64,000 nucleotides of DNA, taken from assembly GCA_023053575.1 (NCBI GenBank), contig JAKZAP010000145.1:31224-95223 (forward strand), in the 5' to 3' direction. A model generated the notes under the pieces. It did not search any database and had not been told where the DNA came from. It saw only the letters and a list, made by a program, of their open reading frames with translations. The translations under genes and the position numbers were made by a program. Shown here in pieces: positions 12,461 to 25,590 of the stretch; position 1 is the first letter of the stretch; every line of letters starts with the position of its first letter. The stretch is from Branchinecta lynchi (lineage: Eukaryota > Arthropoda > Branchiopoda > Anostraca > Branchinectidae).

Positions 12461-13923
12461 ACAAGCTTTGTTTTCCCCCAAGGTTGGTTTTCCGGCAAGG
12501 TTGGTTTTCCCACAAGGTTTGTTTTCCCACTGTGTTTGTTTCCCCACAAGGTTTGTTTTCCCATAAGATTTGTTTTCCCACAAGGTTTGTTTTCCCATAA
12601 GGTTTGTTTTCCCACAAGGTTTGTTTTCCCACAAGGTTGGTTTTCCCGAAATGTTGGTTTTCCCACAAGGTTTGTTTTCTCACAAGGTTTGTTTTCCCAC
12701 TAGGTTTGTTTCCCCACAAGGTTTGTTTTCTCACAAGGTTTGTTTTCCCACAAGGTTTGTTTCCCCACAAGGTTTGTTTTCCCACAAGGATTGTTTTATC
12801 ACAAGGTTTGTTTTCCCACTGTGTTGGTTTTCCCAAGAGGTTCGCTTTCCCGCAAGGTTCGCTTTCCCGCAAGGTTGGTTTTCCCACAAGGTTTGTTTTC
12901 TCACAAGGTTTGTTTTCCCACTAGGTTTGTTTCCCCACAAGGTTTGTTTTCTCACAAGGTTTGTTTTCCCACAAGGTTTGTTTTCCCACAAGGTTTGTTT
13001 TCCCACAAGGTTTGTTTTGCCACAAGGTTGGTTTTCCAGAAAGTTTTGTTTCCCCACAAGGTTGGTTTTCCCACAAGGTTTGTTTCCCCACAAGGTTTGT
13101 TTTCCCACAAGGATTGTTTTCTCACAAGGTTTGTTTTCCCACTGTGTTGGTTTTCCCAAGAGGTTCGCTTTCCCGCAAGGTTCACTTTCCCGCAAGGTTT
13201 GTTTTCCCACAAGGTTTGTTTTCCCCCAAGGTTGGTTTTCCCGCAAGGTTGGTTTTCCCACAAGGTTTGTTTTCCCACTGTGTTGGTTTTCCCAAAAGGT
13301 TCGCTTTCCCACAAGGTTGGTTTTCCCGCAGGGTTGCTTTCCCCATAAGGTTTGTTTTCCCACTAGGTTGTGTTTCCCACTAGGTTGGTCTTCCCACAAG
13401 GTTTGTTTTCCCACAAGCTTTGTTTTCCCCCAAGGTTGGTTTTCCCGCAAGGTTGGTTTTCCCACAAGGTTTGTTTTCCCACTTTGTTGGTTTTCCCAAG
13501 AGGTTCGCTTTCCCGCAAGGTTGGTTTTCCATCAAGGTTTGTTTCCCCACAAGGTTTGTTTTCGCACAAGGTTTGTTTTCCCACAAGGTTGGTTTTCCCG
13601 AAAGGTTTGTTTCCCCACAAGGTTGGTTTTCCCACAAGGTTGGTTTTCCCGCAGGGTTTGTTTTCCCACAAGGTTAGTTTTCCCGCAAGGTTTGTTTCCC
13701 CACAAGGTTTGTTTTCCCACAAGGATTGTTTTCTCACCAGGTTTGTTTTCCCACTAGGTTTGTTTCCCCACAAGGTTTGTTTTCCCACAAGGTTTGTTTT
13801 CCCCCAAGGTTGGTTTTCCCGCAAGGTTGGTTTTCCCACAAGGTTTGTTTTCCCACTGTGTTGGTTTTCCCAAAAGGTTCGCTTTCCCACAAGGTTCGTT
13901 TTCCCACAAGGTTGGTTTTCCCA
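12457..13923 (+). repeat. 1.47-kb duplication, copy B
   Basis: Second copy of 10519-11985. The left junction replaces GTTTG by GTTGG just before the AAGCTTTG monomer, and copies run together from there to about 13923. Confidence 0.9.
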
Positions 13924-14831
13924 CAAGGTTGGTTTTCCCGCAGGGTTGCTTTCCCCATAAGGTTGGTTTTCCCACAAGGTTTGTTTTCTCACAAGGTTTG
14001 TTTTCCAGGTAGGTTGTTTTTCCCAATAGGTTGGTTTTCCGAAAAGTTTTGTTTTCCCACAAGCTTTGTTTTCCCCCAAGGTTGGTTTTCCCGCAAGGTT
14101 GGTTTTCCCACAAGGTTTGTTTTCCCACTGTGTTGGTTTTCCCAAAAGGTTCGCTTTCCCGCAAGGCTGGTTTTCCCACAAGGTTTGTTTCCCCACAATG
14201 TTTGTTTTCTCACAAGGTTTGTTTTCCCACAAGGTTGGTTTTCCCGAAAGGTTTGCTTCCCCACAAGGTTGGTTTTCCCACAAGGCTGGTTTTCCCGCAG
14301 GGTTTGTTTTCCCACAAGGTTAGTTTTCCCGCAAGTTTTGTTTTCCCACAAGGTTAGTTTTCCCACAAGGTTTGTTTCCCCACAAGGTTTGTTTCCCCGC
14401 AAGGTTTGTTTTCCCACAAGGATTGTTTTCTCACAAGGTTTGTTTTCCCACTGTGTTGGTTTTCCCAAAAGGTTCGCTTTCCCGCAAGGCTCGCTTTCCC
14501 ACAAGGTTGGTTTTCCCACAATGTTTGTTTTCTCACAAGGTTTGTTTTCCCACAAGGTTGGTTTCCCCACAAGGTTTGTTTTCTCACAAGGTTTGTTTTC
14601 CCACAAGGTTTGTTTTCCCACAAGGTTTGTTTTCCCACAAGGTTTGTTTTGCCACAAGGTTGGTTTTCCAGAAAGGTTTGTTTTCCCGCAGGGTTTGTTT
14701 TCCCACAAGGTTAGTTTTCCCGCAAGGTTTGTTTTCCCACAAGGTTTGTTTTCCCACTGTGTTGGTTTTCCCAAAAGGTTCGCTTTCCCACAAGGTTGGT
14801 TTTCCCACAAGGTTGGTTTTCACACAAGGTT
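13261..14831 (+). repeat. 1.57-kb duplication, copy A
   Basis: Matches 15658-17228 at an offset of 2397 bases (141 monomers). A visible difference is TTTTCCAGGTAGG near 14003-14012 here against TTTTCCCACTAGG in the copy. The range 13620-15668 also matches 19044-21092 at an offset of 5424. Confidence 0.9.
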
Positions 14832-15657
14832 GGTTTTCCCGCAGGGTTGCTTTCCCCATAAGGTTGGTTTTCCCACAAGGTTTGTTTTCCCGCAGGGTTT
14901 GTTTTCCCACAAGGTTAGTTTTCCCGCAAGGTTTGTTTTCCCACAAGGTTAGTTTTCCCACAAGGTTTGTTTCCCCACAAGGTTTGTTTCCCCACAAGGT
15001 TTGTTTTCCCACAAGGATTGTTTTCTCACAAGGTTTGTTTTCCCACTGTGTTGGTTTTCCCAAAAGGTTCGCTTTCCCGCAAGGTTGGTTTCCCCCCAAG
15101 GTTGGTTTTCCCACAGGGTTTGTTTTCCCACAAGGTTAGTTTTCCCGCAAGGTTTGTTTCCCCACAAGGTTTGTTTTCCCACAAGGTTTGTTTTCCCACT
15201 GTGTTGTTTTTCCCAAAAGGTTCGCTTTCCCACAAGGTTGGTTTTCCCGCAGGGTTGCTTTCCCCATAAGGTTGGTTTTCCCACAAGGTTTGTTTTCTCA
15301 CAAGGTTTGTTTTCCCACTAGGTTGTTTTTCCCACTAGGTTGGTTTTCCCACAACGTTTGTTTTCCCACAAGCTTTGTTTTCCCCCAAGGTTGTTTTTCC
15401 CACTAAGTTGGTTTTCCCACAAGGTTTGTTTTCAAACAAGCTTTGTTTTCCCACTGTGTTGGTTTTCCCAAAAGGTTCGCTTTCCCGCAAGGTTGAATTT
15501 CCCACAAGGTTTGTTTCCCCACAAGTTTTGTTTTCCCACAAGGTTTGTTTTCCCACAAGGTTGGTTTTCCCGAAAGGTTTGTTTCCCCACAAGGTTGGTT
15601 TTCCCACAAGGTTGGTTTTCCCGCAGGGTTTGTTTTCCCACAAGGTTAGTTTTCCCG

Positions 15658-17228
15658 CAAGGTTTGTTTTCCCACTGTGTTGGTTTTCCCAAAAGGTTCG
15701 CTTTCCCACAAGGTTGGTTTTCCCGCAGGGTTGCTTTCCCCATAAGGTTTGTTTTCCCACTAGGTTGTGTTTCCCACTAGGTTGGTCTTCCCACAAGGTT
15801 TGTTTTCCCACAAGCTTTGTTTTCCCCCAAGGTTGGTTTTCCCGCAAGGTTGGTTTTCCCACAAGGTTTGTTTTCCCACTTTGTTGGTTTTCCCAAGAGG
15901 TTCGCTTTCCCGCAAGGTTGGTTTTCCATCAAGGTTTGTTTCCCCACAAGGTTTGTTTTCGCACAAGGTTTGTTTTCCCACAAGGTTGGTTTTCCCGAAA
16001 GGTTTGTTTCCCCACAAGGTTGGTTTTCCCACAAGGTTGGTTTTCCCGCAGGGTTTGTTTTCCCACAAGGTTAGTTTTCCCGCAAGGTTTGTTTCCCCAC
16101 AAGGTTTGTTTTCCCACAAGGATTGTTTTCTCACCAGGTTTGTTTTCCCACTAGGTTTGTTTCCCCACAAGGTTTGTTTTCCCACAAGGTTTGTTTTCCC
16201 CCAAGGTTGGTTTTCCCGCAAGGTTGGTTTTCCCACAAGGTTTGTTTTCCCACTGTGTTGGTTTTCCCAAAAGGTTCGCTTTCCCACAAGGTTCGTTTTC
16301 CCACAAGGTTGGTTTTCCCACAAGGTTGGTTTTCCCGCAGGGTTGCTTTCCCCATAAGGTTGGTTTTCCCACAAGGTTTGTTTTCTCACAAGGTTTGTTT
16401 TCCCACTAGGTTGTTTTTCCCAATAGGTTGGTTTTCCGAAAAGTTTTGTTTTCCCACAAGCTTTGTTTTCCCCCAAGGTTGGTTTTCCCGCAAGGTTGGT
16501 TTTCCCACAAGGTTTGTTTTCCCACTGTGTTGGTTTTCCCAAAAGGTTCGCTTTCCCGCAAGGCTGGTTTTCCCACAAGGTTTGTTTCCCCACAATGTTT
16601 GTTTTCTCACAAGGTTTGTTTTCCCACAAGGTTGGTTTTCCCGAAAGGTTTGCTTCCCCACAAGGTTGGTTTTCCCACAAGGCTGGTTTTCCCGCAGGGT
16701 TTGTTTTCCCACAAGGTTAGTTTTCCCGCAAGTTTTGTTTTCCCACAAGGTTAGTTTTCCCACAAGGTTTGTTTCCCCACAAGGTTTGTTTCCCCACAAG
16801 GTTTGTTTTCCCACAAGGATTGTTTTCTCACAAGGTTTGTTTTCCCACTGTGTTGGTTTTCCCAAAAGGTTCGCTTTCCCGCAAGGCTCGCTTTCCCACA
16901 AGGTTGGTTTTCCCACAATGTTTGTTTTCTCACAAGGTTTGTTTTCCCACAAGGTTGGTTTCCCCACAAGGTTTGTTTTCTCACAAGGTTTGTTTTCCCA
17001 CAAGGTTTGTTTTCCCACAAGGTTTGTTTTCCCACAAGGTTTGTTTTGCCACAAGGTTGGTTTTCCAGAAAGGTTTGTTTTCCCGCAGGGTTTGTTTTCC
17101 CACAAGGTTAGTTTTCCCGCAAGGTTTGTTTTCCCACAAGGTTTGTTTTCCCACTGTGTTGGTTTTCCCAAAAGGTTCGCTTTCCCACAAGGTTGGTTTT
17201 CCCACAAGGTTGGTTTTCACACAAGGTT
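15658..17228 (+). repeat. 1.57-kb duplication, copy B
   Basis: Second copy of 13261-14831, ending at TTTTCACACAAGG, where copy A continues to GTTGG and this copy continues to GTTTG. From 17223 the sequence follows 15030 instead (offset 2193), which amounts to a loss of 12 monomers relative to the 2397 spacing. Confidence 0.9.
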
Positions 17229-18220
17229 TGTTTTCCCACTGTGTTGGTTTTCCCAAAAGGTTCGCTTTCCCGCAAGGTTGGTTTCCCCCCAAGGTTGGTT
17301 TTCCCACAGGGTTTGTTTTCCCACAAGGTTAGTTTTCCCGCAAGGTTTGTTTCCCCACAAGGTTTGTTTTCCCACAAGGTTTGTTTTCCCACTGTGTTGT
17401 TTTTCCCAAAAGGTTCGCTTTCCCACAAGGTTGGTTTTCCCGCAGGGTTGCTTTCCCCATAAGGTTGGTTTTCCCACAAGGTTTGTTTTCTCACAAGGTT
17501 TGTTTTCCCACTAGGTTGTTTTTCCCACTAGGTTGGTTTTCCCACAACGTTTGTTTTCCCACAAGCTTTGTTTTCCCCCAAGGTTGTTTTTCCCACTAAG
17601 TTGGTTTTCCCACAAGGTTTGTTTTCAAACAAGCTTTGTTTTCCCACTGTGTTGGTTTTCCCAAAAGGTTCGCTTTCCCGCAAGGTTGAATTTCCCACAA
17701 GGTTTGTTTCCCCACAAGTTTTGTTTTCCCACAAGGTTTGTTTTCCCACAAGGTTGGTTTTCCCGAAAGGTTTGTTTCCCCACAAGGTTGGTTTTCCCAC
17801 AAGGTTGGTTTTCCCGCAGGGTTTGTTTTCCCACAAGGTTAGTTTTCCCGCAAGGTTTGTTTTCCCACTGTGTTGGTTTTCCCAAAAGGTTCGCTTTCCC
17901 ACAAGGTTGGTTTTCCCGCAGGGTTGCTTTCCCCATAAGGTTTGTTTTCCCACTAGGTTGTGTTTCCCACTAGGTTGGTCTTCCCACAAGGTTTGTTTTC
18001 CCACAAGCTTTGTTTTCCCCCAAGGTTGGTTTTCCCGCAAGGTTGGTTTTCCCACAAGGTTTGTTTTCCCACTTTGTTGGTTTTCCCAAGAGGTTCGCTT
18101 TCCCGCAAGGTTGGTTTTCCATCAAGGTTTGTTTCCCCACAAGGTTTGTTTTCGCACAAGGTTTGTTTTCCCACAAGGTTGGTTTTCCCGAAAGGTTTGT
18201 TTCCCCACAAGGTTGGTTTT
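17223..18220 (+). repeat. 1.0-kb copy of 15030-16027
   Basis: Offset 2193 (129 monomers). Shared rare strings include TTTCCCCCCAAGG (15090 and 17283), CACAACGTTTG, GTTGAATTTCCC and TTTTCAAACAAGC. It ends abruptly at 18220, out of monomer register. Confidence 0.9.
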
Positions 18221-18545
18221 GTTTTCCCACTAGGTTGTTTTTCCCACTAGGTTGGTTTTCCCACAACGTTTGTTTTCCCACAAGCTTTGTTTTCCCCCAA
18301 GGTTGTTTTTCCCACTAAGTTGGTTTTCCCACAAGGTTTGTTTTCAAACAAGCTTTGTTTTCCCACTGTGTTGGTTTTCCCAAAAGGTTCGCTTTCCCGC
18401 AAGGTTGAATTTCCCACAAGGTTTGTTTCCCCACAAGTTTTGTTTTCCCACAAGGTTTGTTTTCCCACAAGGTTGGTTTTCCCGAAAGGTTTGTTTCCCC
18501 ACAAGGTTGGTTTTCCCACAAGGTTGGTTTTCCCGCAGGGTTTGT
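18221..18545 (+). repeat. 325-base block inserted out of register
   Basis: Copy of 17502-17826 at an offset of 719 bases, which is not a multiple of 17. The left join reads GGTTGGTTTT followed by GTTTTCCCAC, adding five bases to the register; the right join reads GGTTTGT followed by GCACAAGG, removing four. Both ends are therefore breaks inside a monomer. Confidence 0.88.
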
Positions 18546-19043
18546 GCACAAGGTTAGTTTTCCCGCAAGGTTTGTTTCCCCACAAGGTTTGTTTTCCCAC
18601 AAGGTTTGTTTTCCCACTGTGTTGGTTTTCCCAAAAGGTTCGCTTTCCCAAAAGGTTGGTTTTCCCACAAGGTTGGTTTTCCCACAAGGTTGGTTTTCCC
18701 GCAGGGTTGCTTTCCCCATAAGGTTGGTTTTCCCAAAAGGTTCGCTTTCCCGCAAGGCTGGTTTTCCCACAAGGTTTGTTTCCCCACAATGTTTGTTTTC
18801 TCACAAGGTTTGTTTTCCCACAAGGTTGGTTTTCCCGAAAGGTTTGTTTCCCCACAAGGTTGGTTTTCCCACAAGGTTGGTTTTCCCGCAGGGTTGCTTT
18901 CCCCATAAGGTTGGTTTTCCCAAAAGGTTCGCTTTCCCGCAAGGCTGGTTTTCCCACAAGGTTTGTTTCCCCACAATGTTTGTTTTCTCACAAGGTTTGT
19001 TTTCCCACAAGGTTGGTTTTCCCGAAAGGTTTGTTTCCCCACA

Positions 19044-21092
19044 AGGTTGGTTTTTCCACAAGGCTGGTTTTCCCGCAGGGTTTGTTTTCCCACAAGGTTA
19101 GTTTTCCCGCAAGGTTTGTTTCCCCACAAGGTTTATTTTCCCACAAGGATTGTTTTCTCACCAGGTTTGTTTTCCCACTATGTTTGTTTCCCCACAAGGT
19201 TTGTTTTCCCACAAGGTTTGTTTTCCCCCAAGGTTGGTTTTCCCGCAAGGTTGGTTTTCCCACAAGGTTTGTTTTCCCACTGTGTTGGTTTTTCCAAAAG
19301 GTTCGCTTTCCCACAAGGTTCGTTTTCCCACAAGGATGGTTTTCCCACAAGGTTGGTTTTCCCGCAGGGTTGCTTTCCCCATAAGGTTGGTTTTCCCACA
19401 AGGTTTGTTTTATCACAAGGTTTGTTTTCCCACTAGGTTGTTTTTCCCACTAGGTTGGTTTTCCGAAAAGGTTTGTTTTCCCACAAGCTTTGTTTTCCCC
19501 CAAGGTTGGTTTTCCCGCAAGGTTGGGCTTCCCACAAGGTTTGTTTTCCCACTGTGTTGGTTTTCCCAAAAGGTTCGCTTTCCCGCAAGGCTGGTTTTCC
19601 CACAAGGTTTGTTTCCCCACAATGTTTGTTTTCTCACAAGGTTTGTTTTCCCACAAGGTTGGTTTTCCCGAAAGGTTTGCTTCCCCACAAGGTTGGTTTT
19701 CCCACAAGGCTGGTTTTCCCGCAGGGTTTGTTTTCCCACAAGGTTAGTTTTCCCGCAAGTTTTGTTTTCCCACAAGGTTAGTTTTCCCACAAGGTTTGTT
19801 TCCCCACAAGGTTTGTTTCCCCACAAGGTTTGTTTTCCCACAAGGATTGTTTTCTCACAAGGTTTGTTTTCCCACTGTGTTGGTTTTCCCAAAAGGTTCG
19901 CTTTCCCGCAAGGCTCGCTTTCCCACAAGGTTGGTTTTCCCACAATGTTTGTTTTCTCACAAGGTTTGTTTTCCCACAAGGTTGGTTTCCCCACAAGGTT
20001 TGTTTTCTCACAAGGTTTGTTTTCCCACAAGGTTTGTTTTCCCACAAGGTTTGTTTTCCCACAAGGTTTGTTTTGCCACAAGGTTGGTTTTCCAGAAAGG
20101 TTTGTTTTCCCGCAGGGTTTGTTTTCCCACAAGGTTAGTTTTCCCGCAAGGTTTGTTTTCCCACAAGGTTTGTTTTCCCACTGTGTTGGTTTTCCCAAAA
20201 GGTTCGCTTTCCCACAAGGTTGGATTTCCCACAAGGTTGGTTTTCACACAAGGTTGGTTTTCCCGCAGGGTTGCTTTCCCCATAAGGTTGGTTTTCCCAC
20301 AAGGTTTGTTTTCCCGCAGGGTTTGCTTTCCCACAAGGTTAGTTTTCCCGCAAGGTTTGTTTTCCCACAAGGTTAGTTTTCCCACAAGGTTTGTTTCCCC
20401 ACAAGGTTTGTTTCCCCACAAGGTTTGTTTTCCCACAAGGATTGTTTTCTCACAAGGTTTGTTTTCCCACATTGTTGGTTTTCCCAAAAGGTTCGCTTTC
20501 CCGCAAGGTTGGTTTTCCCCCAAGGTTGGTTTTCCCGCAGGGTTTGTTTTCCCACAAGGTTAGTTTTCCCGCAAGGTTTGTTTCCCCACAAGGTTTGTTT
20601 TCCCACAAGGTTTGTTTTCCCACTGTGTTGTTTTTCCCAAAAGGTTCGCTTTCCCACAAGGTTGGTTTTCCCGCAGGGTTGCTTTCCCCATAAGGTTGGT
20701 TTTCCCACAAGGTTTGTTTTCTCACAAGGTTTGTTTTCCCACTAGGTTGTTTTTCCCACTAGGTTGGTTTTCCCACAACGTTTGTTTTCCCACAAGCTTT
20801 GTTTTCCCCCAAGGTTTTTTTTCCCACTAAGTTGGTTTTCCCACAAGGTTTGTTTTCAAACAAGCTTTGTTTTCCCACTGTGTTGGTTTTCCCAAAAGGT
20901 TCGCTTTCCCGCAAGGTTGGTTTTCCCACAAGGTTTGTTTCCCCACAAGGTTTGTTTTCCCACAAGGTTTGTTTTCCCACAAGGTTGGTTTTCCCGAAAG
21001 GTTTGTTTCCCCACAAGGTTGGTTTTCCCACAAGGTTGGTTTTCCCGCAGGGTTTGTTTTCCCACAAGGTTAGTTTTCCCGCAAGGTTTGTT
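19044..21092 (+). repeat. 2.05-kb copy of 13620-15668
   Basis: Offset 5424 bases. Shared markers are TTCTCACCAGG (13731 and 19155), the TTTTGCCACAAGG unit (14648 and 20072) and CACAACGTTTG. It has private changes such as GTTGGGCTTCCC near 19524 and GGATGGTTTT near 19334. Confidence 0.88.
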
Positions 21093-23602
21093 TCCCCACA
21101 AGGTTTGTTTTCCCACAAGGTTTGTTTTCCCACTGTGTTGGTTTTCCCAAAAGGTTCGCTTTCCCAAAAGGTTGGTTTTCCCACAAGGTTGGTTTTCCCA
21201 CAAGGTTGGTATTCCCGCAGGGTTGCTTTCCCCATAAGGTTGGTTTTCCCAAAAGGTTCGCTTTCCCGCAAGGCTGGTTTTCCCACAAGGTTTGTTTCCC
21301 CACAATGTTTGTTTTCTCACAAGGTTTGTTTTCCCACAAGGTTGGTTTTCCCGAAAGGGTTGTTTCCCCACAAGGTTGGTTTTCCCACAAGGCTGGTTTT
21401 CCCGCAGGGTTTGTTTTCCCACAAGGTTAGTTTTCCCGCAAGGTTTGTTTTCCCACAAGGTTAGTTTTCCCACAAGGTTTGTTTCCCCACAAGGTTTGTT
21501 TTCCCACAAGGATTGTTTTCTCACAAGGTTTGTTTTCCCACTGTGTTGGTTTTCCCAAGAGGTTCGCTTTCAGGCAAGGTTCGCTTTCCCGCAAGGTTGG
21601 TTTTCCCACAAGGTTTGTTTTCTCACAAGGTTTGTGTTCCCACTAGGTTTGTTTCCCCACAAGGTTTGTTTTCTCACAAGGTTTGTTTTCCCACAAGGTT
21701 TGTTTTCCCACAAGGCTTGTTTTCCCACAAGGTTTGTTTTGCCACAAGGTTGGTTTTCCAGAAAGGTTTGTTTCCCCACAAGGTTGGTTTTCCCACAAGG
21801 TTTGTTTTCCCGCAGGGTTTGTTTTCCCACAAGGTTAGTTTTCCCGCAAGGTTTGTTTTCCCACAAGGTTAGTTTTCCCACAAGGTTTGTTTCCCCACAA
21901 GGTTTGTTTCCCCACAAGGTTTGTTTTCCCACAAGGATTGTTTTCCCACAAGGTTTGTTTTCCCACTGTGTTGGTTTTCCCAAAAGGTTCGCTTTCCCGC
22001 AAGGTTGGTTTTCCCACAAGGTTGGTTTTCCCGCAGGGTTTGTTTCCCCATAAGGTTGGTTTTCCCACAAGGTTTGTTTTCCCGCAGGGTTTGTTTTCCC
22101 ACAAGGTTAGTTTTCCCACAAGGTTTGTTTCCCCACAAGGTTTGTTTCCCCACAAGGTTTGTTTTCCCACAAGGATTGTTTTCTCACAAGGTTTGTTTTC
22201 CCACTGTGTTGGTTTTCCCAAAAGGTTCGCTTTCCCGCAAGGTTGGTTTTCCCCAAAGGTTGGTTTTCCCGCAGGGTTTGTTTTCCCACAAGGTTAGTTT
22301 TCCCGCAAGGTTTGTTTCCCCACAAGGTTTGTTTTCCCACAAGGTTTGTTTTCCCTCAAGGTTTGTTTTCCCACTGTATTGTTTTTCCCAAAAGGTTCGC
22401 TTTCCCAAAAGGTTGGTTTTCCCACAAGGTTGGTTTTCCCACAAGGTTGGTTTTTCCGCAGGGTTGCTTTCCCCATCAGGTTGGTTTTCCCACAAGGTTT
22501 GTTTTCTCACAAGGTTTGTTTTCCCACTATGTTGTTTTTCCCACTAGGTTGGTTTTCCCACAAGGTTTGTTTTCCCACAAGCTTTGTTTTCCCCCAAGGT
22601 TGTTTTTCCCACTAAGTTGGTTTTCCCACAAGGTTTGTTTTCAAACAAGCTTTGTTTTCCCCCAAGGTTGGTTTTCCCGCAAGGTTGGTTTACCCACAAG
22701 GTTTGTTTTCCCACTGTGTTGGTTTTCCCAAAAGGTTCGCTTTCCCGCAAGGTTGGTTTTCCCACAAGGTTTGTTTCCCCACAAGGTTTGTTTTCCCACA
22801 AGGTTTGTTTTCCCACAAGGTTGGTTTTCCCGAAAGGTTTGTTTCCCCACAAGGTTGGTTTTCCCACAAGGTTGGTTTTCCCGCAGGGTTTGTTTTCCCA
22901 CAAGGTTAGTTTTCCCGCAAGGTTTGTTTCCCCACAAGGTTTGTTTTCCCACAAGGTTTGTTTTCCCACTGTGTTGGTTTTCCCAAAAGGTTTGTTTTCC
23001 CACAAGGATTGTTTTCCCACAAGGTTTGTTTTCCCACAAGGTTTGTTTTCTCCCAAGGTTTGTGTTCCCACTAGGTTTGTTTCCCCACAAGGTTTGTTTT
23101 CTCACAAGGTTTGTTTCCCCACAAGGTTGGTTTTCCCACAAGGTTTGTTTTCCCGCAGGGTTTGTTTTCCCACAAGGTTAGTTTTCCCGCAAGGTTTGTT
23201 TTCCCACAAGGTTAGTTTTCCCACAAGGTTTGTTTCCCCACAAGGTTTGTTTCCCCACAAGGTTTGTTTTCCCACAAGGATTGTTTTCCCACAAGGTTTG
23301 TTTTCCCACTGTGTTGGTTTTCCCAAAAGGTTCGCTTTCCCGCAAGGTTGGTTTTCCCACAAGGTTGGTTTTCCCGCAGGGTTTGTTTCCCCATAAGGTT
23401 GGTTTTCCCAAAAGGTTTGTTTTCTCACAAGGTTTGTTTTCCCACTAGTTTGGTTTTCCCACAAGGTTTGTTTTCCCACAAGGTTTGTTTACCCACAAGG
23501 TTTGTTTTCCCCCAAGGTTGGTTTTCCGCAAGGTTGGTTTTCCCCTAAGGTTGGTTTTCCCACAAGGTTGGTTTTCCAGCAAGGTTAGTTTTCCCACAAG
23601 GT

Positions 23603-23618
23603 CTGATTTAACACAATG
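23603..23618 (+). repeat. Rare diverged variant CTGATTTAACACAATG, copy 1
   Basis: The string AAGGTCTGATTTAACACAATGTTTG replaces about one and a half normal monomers without breaking register. Only six copies were found in 64 kb, two forward and four reverse, all in similar surroundings. It is a good marker for one higher-order unit. Confidence 0.92.
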
Positions 23619-25574
23619 TTTGTTTTCCCACAAGGTTGGTTTTCCCGAAAGGTTTGTTTCCCCACAAGGTTGGTTTTCCCACAAGGTTGGTTTTCCCGCA
23701 GGGTTTGTTTTCCCACAAGGTTAGTTTTCCCGCAAGGTTTGTTTTCCCACAAGGTTGGTTTTCCCGAAAGGTTTGTTTCCCCACAAGGTTGGTTTTCCCA
23801 CAAGGTTGGTTTTCCCGCAGGGTTTGTTTTCCCACAAGGTTAGTTTTCCCGCAAGGTTTGTTTCCCCACAAGGTTTGTTTTCCCACAAGGTTTGTTTTCC
23901 CACTGTGTTGGTTTTCCCAAAAGGTTCGCTTTCCCACAAGGTTGGTTTTCCCACAAGGTTGGTTTTTCTACAAGGTTGGTTTTCCCGCAGGGTTGCTTTC
24001 CCCATGAGGTTGGTTTTCCCACAAGGTTTGTTTTCTCACAAGGTTTGTTTTCCCACTAGGTTGTTTTTCCCACTAGGTTGGTTTTCCCACAAGGTTTGTT
24101 TTCCCACAAGCTTTGTTTTCCCCCAAGGTTGGTTTTCCCGCAGGGTTTGTTTTCCCACAAGGTTAGTTTTCCCGCAAGGTTTGTTTCCCCACAAGGTTTG
24201 TTTTCCCACAAGGTTTGTTTTCCCACTGTGTTGGTTTTCCCAAAAGGTTCGCTTTCCCACAAGGTTGGTTTTCCCACAAGGTTGGTTTTCCCACAAGGTT
24301 GGTTTTCCCGCAGGGTTGCTTTCCCCATAAGGTTGGTTTTCCCACAAGGTTTGTTTTCCCACAAGGTTTGTTTCCCCACAAGGTTTGTTTCCCCACAAGG
24401 CTTGTTTCCCCACAAGTTTTGTTTTCCCACAAGGATTGTTTTCTCACAAGGTTTGTTTTCCCACAAGGTTTGTTTCCCCACAAGGTTTGTTTCCCCACAA
24501 GGTTTGTTTTCCCACAAGGTTAGTTTTCCCACAAGGTTTGTTTCCCCACAAGGTTTGTTTCCCCACAAGGTTTGTTTTCCCACAAGGATTGTTTTCTCAC
24601 AAGGTTTGTTTTCCCACTGTGTTGGTTTTCCCAAGAGGTTCGCTTTCCCGCAAGGTTCGCTTTCCCGCAAGGCTGGTTTTCCCACAAGGTTTGTTTTCTC
24701 ACAAGGTTTGTTTTCCCACTAGGCTTGTTTCCCCACAAGGTTTGTTTTCTCACAAGGTTTGTTTTCCCACAAGGTTTGTTTCCCCACAAGGTTTGTTTCC
24801 CCACAAGGTTTGTTTTCCCACAAGGATTGTTTTCTCACAAGGTTTGTTTTCCCACTGTGTTGGTTTTCCCAAGAGGTTCGCTTTCCCGCAAGGTTCGCTT
24901 TCCCGCAAGGTTGGTTTTCCCACAAGGTTTGTTTTCTCACAAGGTTTGTTTTCATAGTAGGTTTGTTTCCCCACAAGGTTTGTTTTCTCACAAGGTTTGT
25001 TTTCCCACAAGGTTTGTTTTCCCACAAGGTTTGTTTTGCCACAAGGTTTGTTTTGCCACAAGGTTGGTTTTCCAGAAAGGTTTGTTTCCCCACAAGGTTG
25101 GTTTTCCCACAAGGTTTGTTTTCCCGCAGGGTTTGTTTTCCCACAAGGTTAGTTTTCCCGCAAGGTTTGTTTTCCCACAAGGTTAGTTTTCCCACAAGGT
25201 TTGTTTCCCCACAAGGTTTGTTTCCCCACAAGGTTTGTTTTCCCACAAGGATTGTTTTCTCACAAGGTTTGTTTTCCCACTGTGTTGGTTTTCCCAAAAG
25301 GTTCGCTTTCCCGCAAGGTTGGTTTTCCCACAAGGTTGGTTTTCCCGCAGGGTTTGTTTCCCCATAAGGTTGGTTTGCCCACAAGGTTTGTTTTCTCACA
25401 AGGTTTGTTTTCCCACTAGGTTGGTTTTCCCACAAGGTTTGTTTTCCCACAAGGTTTGTTTACCCACAAGGTTTGTTTTCCCCCAAGGTTGGTTTTCCCG
25501 CAAGGTTGGTTTTCCCATAAGGTTGGTTTTCCCACAAGGTTGGTTTTCCCGCAAGGTTAGTTTTCCCACAAGGT

Positions 25575-25590
25575 CTGATTTAACACAATG
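25575..25590 (+). repeat. Rare diverged variant CTGATTTAACACAATG, copy 2
   Basis: Identical to the copy at 23603, 1972 bases (116 monomers) further on. Confidence 0.92.
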
